NCBI RefSeq assembly: GCF_963678635.1
Contig: NC_087062.1
Span: 40,854,672 to 40,918,671, forward strand
Direction: 5' to 3'
Source: Symsagittifera roscoffensis
Taxonomy: Eukaryota; Xenacoelomorpha; Acoela; Convolutidae
Length of the DNA stretch: 64,000 nucleotides
Below the pieces are notes generated by a model that was not told the DNA's origin, did no database searches, and saw only the letters and a program-made list of their open reading frames with translations. Shown here one piece after another: positions 33,039-41,057 of this stretch (position 1 is its first letter; the number at the start of each line of letters is the position of its first letter). A program made the translations under genes and the position numbers.

Positions 33039-34400
33039 TACTTACCTAATTCTAGAGTCGCGTCACTTTGTGATTACGTAATTTAAGTTTCTTGAGTGCA
33101 TTTATGTGTTTATGTTGAGATAAGGCGAGATTTAGGTTGATCCAACTGAAATGGATCAAAGTTCCACTGCCCAAAAAAACAAACGGCATACTCAAGCTTC
33201 CAATCTTGTTTTCAATGGCTTTCGCGTGTTTCAAGCATTTAGCGACCTGACCATGGGGGCGTTCTTATTTCTAGAGTGCGGGGGGGGGGGGGGGTTGGTA
33301 TTTTGGCAGTAGCCTTCAAGCTGTAACACGGTTTGTAGTCTCATGTCGCAAGTGAACCGAATTGGCTCCGACTGATCGAGGTACAAAAACACAAGTGATA
33401 GTATCCCTGACCCTTGAGCCAATGGTTATAGGGCCTAATTTTCTTAGTCTCATAGCGACTGTTACAATGACTTTGTTTAGTGGAAGTACTCCTGTTATTC
33501 CCTTCTCTGAAAGGCTTCCCATGGCGGCAAATATGTTAACTGTACTCATTTTTTTATCGAATTATTTAATTCCTTCAGTTACTTCGCACTTCTGTTGTGG
33601 ATGTAAAATTTGGAGAGCTTTCGCTTCACTGAAAAGTTCGTCTTGTAGACCTTGCTTCCACAAAATTATGTGGCGGCTCAGAGTTTTGGAATTGGACCCG
33701 TTTGTTCCCGATTTAGTTTTGGAGAGCAGCAGATGTGGGAGAATCTTTTGCTTTCATTGCGAAGTTGGAGTTTGGTGTTTCGTCTAATAATGACAACAGC
33801 TGCTGCTTCAATAATTCTATGAATCGGAAACCGGTCTTGTTGTTGCTTAGAACTATGAAGCACGGTTTCCAGTTAACGACATTTGTATAAATGTCGTTCA
33901 TTTTTTCAAATCGTTGTAGGCGGTACTGATGAGCTGAAGTCAGAGATTATAGACCAAACAGGCAACGGTTATTAGCTCCTCACACTAGAGGCTTTGCAAG
34001 CGCGATGAATTCAGGAGCCCGGAACTAGCGCTTAATTTTTAGTCCATATATACTGTAGCTAAAATTCAAAAATCTGACGTCAGAATCGTAAATAGTCCCA
34101 TAAGGAAATGTTATAACAACGAACAAAAAATTTAAAAAATCCCAGAAATTTACAGGAAAATGCTAATAATGATTACGTTATTCTTTTGTAATTACAGTTA
34201 TTTAAATTTGATTGGCCAGAATTTTTTACAGCCCTTATAAGACTTGTTGTTTTTTTCCAGATTTTTGATCGTACTGTAAATATTATACAAAATTTCAATC
34301 CTGATGATGGACAAAATGTGCGAAAACGTTTGAGTTAACATTTTAAAATATTATATCCTTTTGATGTTTTTCAGGCCAATTGCGGTTTGCTTTTTGACTC
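33039..34400. other. No supported gene; G15 run and degraded fragments
   Basis: Contains a run of 15 G (33280-33294). A minus-strand coding-like patch near 33720-33860 (IIEAAAVVIIRRNTKLQLRN) vaguely recalls the tail of some retroelement proteins but is too short to assign. There is also a small inverted repeat, AACGACATTT/AAATGTCGTT, around 33875-33899. No complete gene, RNA or element ends are visible. Confidence 0.5.
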
Positions 34401-34691
34401 AAGTACAAGTTGGAGTTTGGTGTTTTTCGCGATAACTGAAAACATTAAATAAATTAGATCACAAAATTAGGGGTAAAATTGTGGGAAAGTTGCTAAAAAA
34501 TACAAAAGTAAAATTGCAGTTTGCAATTTTACCAGAATAATTTGATACCAGTGGAGTTGTCATGTTCTTGATTGAGGATCAAGAGTTCAAGAAAAGAAGT
34601 GCAATTGACTGGACGAGAGTGAAGCGGGACAGGGAAGGTGGACAGCCGAAGCCACCTTACTGGACGAGAGGTGGCTTCGGCTGTCCACCTT
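34401..34691 (+). repeat. Patchwork 5' junction of the PHD-RT insertion
   Basis: Pieces in order: AAGTACAAGTT (34401-34411, apparent target-site duplication, again at 38231-38241); 34408-34425, a copy of 33763-33780; 34423-34659, a copy of 32729-32965; 34659-34670, a copy of 34608-34619; and 34669-34691, an inverted copy of 34635-34657 (23 bp, giving a hairpin with an 11-nt loop). Neighbouring pieces overlap by 1-4 shared bases. This pattern is what template jumping by a reverse transcriptase at the end of target-primed synthesis would leave. Confidence 0.75.
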
Positions 34692-35085
34692 AGATAAACA
34701 GCTTATCACAACAAGTTTATCTAATTGTTGTGATAAACTTATTAAATAGATTTGTTATGTTTGATGTTTGTGCCTGTATGTGGAGCGCCCTCTGAGGGAT
34801 TTTAGAGACAGGTCTGTCAAGTGGCTTTCTGTGGGGAGGTGGGGAACTGGAACTGGCTTGAGAAGTCTGGTGGTGCACCGCTGAGCCTACTGAGCTCGGG
34901 TGAGATTGTTCCTTGTTTTTGATTTTTAACCTTTATGCTGCCTTTTAACCTTTTAATTTAATTTAGTTGTCTTTTTTTTTTTTATTTGCTGATTTGTAAA
35001 ATTCCCACTAACCGCTTATCATGGGTTAGTTCAGTCCCCTAAAGTCCAGTCAAAATCCTTTTTTTTACCTTTATGCTGCGTCAAG

Positions 35086-36894
35086 ATGAGGAAAAACAAC
35101 AAAGAGTGTACAAGCAAAGATTGCTTAAAACCTTCAGGACTGATAAATTGGATTAAATATGATTGTTGTTCTAGTTGGTATCATATCAGTTGTGTAAATA
35201 TTTCTCTTAGCGACTCTAAGAAAACCCAATGGTTTCAGTGTCCTTTATGCGTTGATGTAAAATCTGTTAATAAAGCAACAATAGGTAATGATTTAGTGCT
35301 AGACAATTATGTTAATACAACCATCTCAAATGTCCGAGTACTCAAGAGAGTACCAAAAGACTCGCGTGTTCCCTTGGCGGAAAATCTGTCGGACAAAATA
35401 AATGACATCGTCTACAATGTAGAAGATGTTACAAAATGGCTAATTTTTTTAACGTCGTTCTTGTTTTTTTTGGAGCAACCGAAAAGAAGTGGACGCAAAC
35501 AGACCACAAGCATGAGCTCTTTGATAAATAAAAAAATTCGAGCAAATGACGTGTCACTTCCAAAACCCCATCCCCAAGTTTCAAGCCCGCCTCTGAGTGA
35601 CCTCGAGCAGAGAATAAAGTTAATAAGTAGTAAGCTCGATGAAGGAAATGTAAAGGGAGGAATAAGGCTTGCTGCTTCGGATGACAAAATAGCTCCTTTT
35701 TCAACTGATAACTATCAAAAATTGTTATCTAAGCACCCGCAGCGAGCCAAATTTGCAGCTCCAAATCCAGAAAAGTTGGATAGTTTTTTCGTAACCGATT
35801 TCGACCTATACAAAGCGATAATGTCCTTTCCAAACGGATCAGCAGCAGGTCCTGATAAAATATTTCCTCAAATTTTTAAAGATCTTGTTAGTAAGTCGAA
35901 TGGCAGTGCAGGACTTAATTTTCTGAAATCGCTTACTAAGCTGATAAACCTCATTGGAGATGGCAAAATACCGGAACCACTAAGACCTTTCTTTTTTGGC
36001 GCAAAGCTTATCGCCCTCATAAAAATAGACGGAGGGTTGAGACCGATTGCCATAGGCAACACGCTGAGACGTATCGCGTCTAAATGCGCTGGAAGCAAGG
36101 CCCTCTCCGAGCGACAAAATTTTTTCGGAAACGTACAGGTAGGATGCGGTACCAAACGAGGAGCAGAAATAGCTGCGCACTCGTTTCGAAACCTAATTGA
36201 ACGCGACGACAATCCAAAATGTACTGTTCTTTTAAAACTAGATTTTAAGAATGCCTTTAACTCTTTAAACAGAGAAACAATGCTGAATCATGTTTTTTCA
36301 AATCGCCCCGAATTATATAATTACACCCATTGCGCGTATGCTAAACCTAGTTACCTTTTTTACGGAAGCTCTGTCATAATGTCAGAAGACGGAACTCAGC
36401 AAGGTGATCCTGAAGCCCCACCCCTTTTTGCGGAAACAATTCATACACTAGTCAAACAGTTGGAGTCGAAAATTAACATCTGGTATTTAGATGATGGGAA
36501 TTTAGCCGACGACTATAAGGTAGTACTCCGGGACCTTAAAAACATTCTGAAATCGGAACAAATTTACGGCCTGAGCTTAAACACTGAGAAGTGTGAACTT
36601 TGTTTTTTGGGACCGACTACTAGTACACAGTATAATTCAATTTTAACACAATTTCGAAAAATATGCCCCAAAATAAAAATAAAAACAAAAGAAGAACTCC
36701 TCATTTTAGGATCTCCAATCGGCGAACTTTGCCGAAAAGAATTACTCGACGAAAAAATTAGGGAGCTTGAAAAAATCTCGGATGTCATTGACAAACTAGA
36801 CGCGCATTATGGTTTTTACCTCCTGAAAAATTGCTTTAGCATGCCAAAACTCCTATATTTTTTTGCGTACGAGCCCTTGTTTTTTGCAAAATGA
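35086..36894 (+). CDS. PHD-like finger plus reverse transcriptase (first part, frameshifted at end)
   Basis: 602 codons from the ATG at 35086. Residues 8-55 form a PHD-like zinc finger (C8, C13, C28, H33, C36, W49, C52, C55). The Cys usually found two residues before the Asp-x-Cys is Tyr25. Reverse transcriptase motifs follow: NGSAAGPDKIFPQIFKDL (about residue 250), RPIAIGNTLRRIASKC (about 318), LLKLDFKNAFNSLNRETM (about 380), GTQQGDPEAPPLFAETIH (about 435) and the active-site block WYLDDGNLADD (about 466). Beyond AAAACTCCTATA the frame runs into a 7-T run and soon ends. The protein resumes in the +1 frame from 36863, so a one-base change in the T run (36858-36864) splits it. The enzyme copies element RNA into DNA at the nicked target. 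Confidence 0.85.
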   Translation: MRKNNKECTSKDCLKPSGLINWIKYDCCSSWYHISCVNISLSDSKKTQWFQCPLCVDVKSVNKATIGNDLVLDNYVNTTISNVRVLKRVPKDSRVPLAENLSDKINDIVYNVEDVTKWLIFLTSFLFFLEQPKRSGRKQTTSMSSLINKKIRANDVSLPKPHPQVSSPPLSDLEQRIKLISSKLDEGNVKGGIRLAASDDKIAPFSTDNYQKLLSKHPQRAKFAAPNPEKLDSFFVTDFDLYKAIMSFPNGSAAGPDKIFPQIFKDLVSKSNGSAGLNFLKSLTKLINLIGDGKIPEPLRPFFFGAKLIALIKIDGGLRPIAIGNTLRRIASKCAGSKALSERQNFFGNVQVGCGTKRGAEIAAHSFRNLIERDDNPKCTVLLKLDFKNAFNSLNRETMLNHVFSNRPELYNYTHCAYAKPSYLFYGSSVIMSEDGTQQGDPEAPPLFAETIHTLVKQLESKINIWYLDDGNLADDYKVVLRDLKNILKSEQIYGLSLNTEKCELCFLGPTTSTQYNSILTQFRKICPKIKIKTKEELLILGSPIGELCRKELLDEKIRELEKISDVIDKLDAHYGFYLLKNCFSMPKLLYFFAYEPLFFAK

Positions 36895-37987
36895 TTTTTT
36901 GGAACGCTACGATAAATTACTAAGAAATTCGTTATGCAAGGTCACTAACGTGAAAATGGATGATAACCAGTTTTTACAAGCAGTTCTCCCGGCAGCCAAA
37001 GGTGGCTTGGGCGTTTCTTCCGCTCGTCTACTCGCTTTACCCGCTTTCTTAGCCTCAGCAGTAGGAGCGAAAGATGCCTTGAGCGAAATCTTTGGTTTGG
37101 AGCATGTGGATGGAACCTATGATGATGCGCTTAAACGGTGGTTTGACCTTGGAAAAATTGAAATGGCTCCGGAAAATGAAATCCAAAAAAATTGGACGGA
37201 GCCAATTTTTGACAGCGAAATTGCAGACTTGATTTTACGACTCGAACCAACGGACGTGAAAAGGTTCAACGCGTTCCAAGATAGATTTGGATCCCAATGG
37301 TTGAACGTCATCCCCTGCAAAAATTTAAGGTTAAAACTGTCGAACCAACAACTCAGAATTGCGATAGGACTTCGATTAGGATCAAAAATATGCGAACGGC
37401 ATAAATGCGTGTGCGGAAAAGACGTTACCGAGGATGGTTGGCATGGTCTTTCTTGCCTCAAAAGTGCAGGGAGATTCTCTAGGCATTCAAACCTGAATGC
37501 CCTTATAAAGCAGAGTCTATCATCTACTCACATTCCGTCTGTTTTAGAACCACGACACCTCTACAGGACCGATCAGAAGCGACCAGACGGTTTGACGCTC
37601 GTTCCATGGGCTGATGGTAAGCAGCTCTTGTGGGATGTAACGGTAGTAGACTCCTTAGCCCCTTGTAGGATTAATGCCGGGTCTGTTTGTAACCCTGGTA
37701 CGGCTGCCGCTGAAGCGGAAGAGCGAAAAATTGACAAATATAAAGATCTTGTAAATGATGGATATCTTTTTCAACCGCTAGCTTTTGAAATTCAGGGCGC
37801 GGCCGGCCCCAGCACAGAAGTTTTTTTGAGCAAGCTTTGTAAGAACCTAAGCATATGCACTGAGGAACCCAGAGCAGGCAGCTTTTTAAAACAGAGAATC
37901 TCCCTGGCAATACAGATTGCGAACGCCGCTTGCGTACTCGGAACAATAAATGACAAAATAACTTTCGACGAAATTTTTTACTTGTAA
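36863..37987 (+). CDS. RT C-terminal part with CCHC-like knuckle and restriction-like endonuclease
   Basis: Continues the upstream protein after the T-run frameshift. It opens LRTSPCFLQNDFLERYDKLL with a TTG as first codon, so it is not an independent gene. After the thumb-like region (LPAAKGGLGVSSARLLALPA) comes a Cys/His cluster, CVCGKDVTEDGWHGLSC (about 37410-37460), then RHSNLNALI. The endonuclease signature is RPDG at about 37582, followed 13 residues on by WDVTVVD, the PD...D pattern of restriction-enzyme-like endonucleases, and then AAEAEERKIDKYKDLV. This domain nicks the target DNA. Stop at 37985-37987. Confidence 0.85.
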   Translation: MRTSPCFLQNDFLERYDKLLRNSLCKVTNVKMDDNQFLQAVLPAAKGGLGVSSARLLALPAFLASAVGAKDALSEIFGLEHVDGTYDDALKRWFDLGKIEMAPENEIQKNWTEPIFDSEIADLILRLEPTDVKRFNAFQDRFGSQWLNVIPCKNLRLKLSNQQLRIAIGLRLGSKICERHKCVCGKDVTEDGWHGLSCLKSAGRFSRHSNLNALIKQSLSSTHIPSVLEPRHLYRTDQKRPDGLTLVPWADGKQLLWDVTVVDSLAPCRINAGSVCNPGTAAAEAEERKIDKYKDLVNDGYLFQPLAFEIQGAAGPSTEVFLSKLCKNLSICTEEPRAGSFLKQRISLAIQIANAACVLGTINDKITFDEIFYL

Positions 37988-38241
37988 CACTTGTATATTA
38001 TATTATTTCGTGTCGAGTTGCGTGTTCTTATTGAAGAAGCGTAACCCGTATCGATTTTAAATGAAAAGGACTTAAACACTTGACATCTTCTTTTATCATT
38101 ATCACTTCCATATCTAGAAAATTCCAAGGATTTTGACTGGAATACATGATGAAGGGACTCATGACTGTAACCTCGGTTACTATGATACTTTTGACCTTCT
38201 GATTACTTTTGTAAAATAAAAAAAAAAAAAAAGTACAAGTT

Positions 38242-38748
38242 TCTTGTTCTCATCAATAAATATAAAAACTAATTATTTTAATATACTGAGAAAACAATTG
38301 CAAAATGCTTTAAAAGGATGGCAAAAAGGTTCTCCAGAAAGCTTCACTTTGGTTCTCCAGAAAGCTTCACTTAACGTACTTGGAGTGTTAAAGATAGATA
38401 TATTTTCAATTTTGTCGTTATCTTTTTTGCAAAGCTGCATCATTCTGTGGACATTTCTCTATGAAAGTTTGGCTGGTTTAATTCTTACTTTTAATATTCT
38501 GGTCTCTGAAACTTTCGACAACAACCATCTCATCGATTCAGTTGATGTAATTGGTTAATTTTCATTTCTTCGATGCCTTTGGACAGGCAGGCAGATTAGA
38601 AAATAAATTAAGGACGGTCACTGGTTATTCGGTCTCTTTCTGAAGCGGGATTCTCAAAGTACATAGCAAGACAAACTTAAAGTTAGTTTGGTTCTTTTTG
38701 ATGCTTCTTGATCAGCATAAACGTTTTAGGTAGAAATGAAGTATTTTG
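38242..38748. other. Intergenic, with a 22-bp tandem duplication
   Basis: GGTTCTCCAGAAAGCTTCAC is present twice in tandem at about 38328-38373. No gene that I can support. A 104-codon frame here lacks any domain or splice context. Confidence 0.6.
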
Positions 38749-38778
38749 TATATAAATAACCCGAAATGGTATAAATTC
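38749..38778 (+). promoter_or_regulatory. TATA-like sequence just upstream of MED13
   Basis: TATATAAATA at 38749-38758 lies only about 20 bp before the start codon. If it is a true TATA box the 5' UTR of exon 1 would be almost absent, so it may be chance or mark a leader that is trans-spliced. An in-frame TGA at 38737-38739 shows the coding frame cannot extend further upstream. Confidence 0.25.
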
Positions 38779-41057
38779 ATGGCTTCCCTTCATTCAAATG
38801 GTGTGTCTCTTGAAGACTGCCTCACAAATACTTTTAAACTTGTGAGTATTATTCAAGACTCTTTGTTCAAGAGATTTATCGATTGATTTGGGTTTTGACT
38901 TAGTAGTGTTGTCACAATTTAGGCTGAAACATATTGTCTGAGATGGCGCTGTTACCGTGCACATCCCTTAATACCAGTTATTCCAGAGCAAGACCCTGTG
39001 TTGAGCACATATTCAAGCATCCTTGAAGCAGGATTTCTCTGCGCATGGCAGAAATATTCTGTCATAAAAACTAATGATGAAACCCCACCGAAATGCGAAA
39101 AAGAACTCTGGGTTTTTTGGTATGACAAAGAGCCCAAAGGTGACAAAGAGCCCAAAGGGCTTAGAGAAAAGATCCACGTGGATCTGAGTAAGTATAGTTC
39201 AAATTAAAAAATATTGCTTCTGATTGGCAATCCATGAAAGTTGTATTTTTCAGCCGTACATGAACCCGTGAACGATGACAATATCAAATACGAGTATAAA
39301 ACGATTTTCTATAAAGCACTTCATAACTCAATTGAAAGGTATGATATGAATCATTTTAAACTTCCTTTCATATTGGACTTTTTTGTTTAACATTTGAACA
39401 ATGTTATAGGCATCTTCTCAAGCAAAACTATGTTCGACTTGATAAATGGTTCCTCAAGCCCTTCGACGATCCAACTGAAATCTTTTCAAATAAGTATGCG
39501 ATTAAAATGAAAGGGTTTGTAGTATATCCAATTATTCAAAATTAAATAGCATTTGTAATGTTTAGGGAACATTTCTCGTTCTGCTTCTCCTTTTTCCTTC
39601 ATGGAGATTCCAATGTATGTGCTTCTGTTGACGTTACAAGACACTCTCCAATACGCAGAATAACTTCAGAGCACGTATTGCTCGCATCTCGAAGCTCCAA
39701 TCCAATTAACATAATGCTGGCTCCTCATTGTCTCAAAGCGACACTGACAGGGGTAGCGTTCAAAACGGCAGACGACTCAGCTATTTCTCATCTACTCGAA
39801 CAGTGGAATAGGTACTACCCTTTAAAAATACCAGAAGAATCCGAGGACAATTTAGTTCCACAGAGCGAAACTGGCTCAGCTCCTCCAGCTGTCGAAGTTT
39901 TGGTTGGCGATGTACTCATGTGTTATCCTTCGTGGATGGTAGTGATTGCTAGTAGCGAAGATCCTTTGTTAAAGCAAGCCGCTGGTTTGCCAAACAATGT
40001 CTTACCAGGATCATCGACAGCTGCAGGCCAAGTATCTAAAAACAAAGGTGCTATGTTGACTTCAAGTCTAATGGACAAAAATGCTATCTTGATGGTCGAC
40101 GCCGGGTTCAAAAACCTGAATATAGATTCTATCTCAGATCAAACCAAAATGTCGAAAGAATCACTGCTGAGTAAAAGTGAGTTCCTTGGAGCGCAATCTA
40201 ACAGCACTTATGGAACTTGTTTGTGCTGCAGCACGCGCAATTCCAGGAAGGCTATTTCGAGAAGAGAACGCATGTCAGCTTTGAATGCCACTCTAAATTT
40301 CCATCAACGGAATTTTAGCGTCGAGAAGAAAACAAACGCAACAACTAATCAAGCGGATAATAGAATGCAAAATGAACTTGGAGCCATGTCGCCAAACAAA
40401 AGCTCAGTCACCGGCAACATCACTTCGGCAATAACTAATCAGGCTGAATCAAAACTACTCAGCGTAAGAACAAACAATATAGATCCCGCATCATTTCCCA
40501 TCATGAATGAATTACTGGGGCCACCATCATCAGACGGCCCAGCAACAGACATCAGCAAGAAAACATCCCCTTCGGGTTTGGAAAAATCAGTGGAACGTCT
40601 TAACAACTTGGCGGAAACCAGTTCAAGCTCTGAAGATAAAGGACGAAATAAAGTCCTCTATACTGGAAGGTTTAGTTCGGTGTCATTGAATGTTAATGTT
40701 CCAGCTGAGTGCGAGCGAAATACTACACTGCCTAAGTTGTCTCGACTGAAAGGTGCGACGACAGTTTTGGACAGGGCTTTCTCAGATTTACCATCGGGCC
40801 ATATTGCTGCTAATTGGTTGAATGACTTAGGATGTGAGTTATCCAAGCAGCAACTGTATGGATCTGAGGTCTCCGGGAGCGTCTACGATTTCGATGATTT
40901 TCATGACTTTACGGAGAGTTACTCGGACTCTGTTGGATCGAGTACTGCTAAAAGGGGCCGCGGCGGCGGAGGAGGTAAACGCGGAACTGGGAGAGGAAAA
41001 GATCCCAATAATCAGAGTTTGAAGAAAACTGCCAAGAAGAGGAAAACTGCCCAAAAA
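38779..41057 (+). CDS. MED13: MED13 exons 1-5: N-terminal domain
   Basis: Residues 1 to about 663. Exon 1 encodes MASLHSNGVSLEDCLTNTF. Exon 2 carries LRWRCYR, DPVLSTYSSILEAGFLCAW and ELWVFWY, matching the start of the Med13 N-terminal domain. Exons 3-4 give YKTIFYKALHNSIERHLL and YVRLDKWFLKPF. Exon 5 holds EHFSFCFSFFLHGDSNVC, LTGVAFK, AVEVLVGDVLMCYPSW, then a long low-complexity Ser/Asn-rich region. Near its end is a Gly/Arg- and Lys-rich stretch (about residues 635-660, RGRGGGGGKRGTGRGKD, KKTAKKRKTAQK), a likely nuclear localisation signal. Exon 2 has the six-residue unit DKEPKG twice, from an 18-bp tandem duplication. Confidence 0.95.

Larger units (their letters stand above)
34692..38230 (+). 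mobile_element. Non-LTR retrotransposon with PHD-like finger, RT and RLE endonuclease
   Basis: A ~3.5 kb insertion. It has a 5' UTR of about 390 bp with an 11-bp inverted repeat (TTATCACAACA/TGTTGTGATAA, 34703-34735), a coding region at 35086-37987, a ~240 bp 3' UTR with a GTAACC/GGTTAC mini-hairpin near 38167, and a terminal A-rich tail (38217-38230). The apparent 11-bp target duplication AAGTACAAGTT flanks the insertion together with its extra 5' patchwork. No LTRs. The domain order, A-tail and variable target duplication indicate target-primed reverse transcription. The exact clade is not certain from memory, but the C-terminal endonuclease type is that of R2/CRE/NeSL-like elements. Only one frame break was seen, so the insertion is fairly young. 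Confidence 0.85.

Noticed and set aside
33720-33863. Minus-strand tail of a GIY-YIG or Penelope-like protein
   Set aside because: Only about 45 codons with a loose resemblance; no reverse transcriptase or endonuclease core next to it.
34297-34330. Hammerhead-ribozyme-like core (CTGATGA at 34301 and GAAA at 34322)
   Set aside because: The stretch between the two words does not form a convincing stem II and no matching stem I or III was found. Kept only as a chance match.
38244-38558. 104-codon frame between the retrotransposon and MED13
   Set aside because: AT-rich, contains a 22-bp tandem duplication, no conserved text and no splice context.
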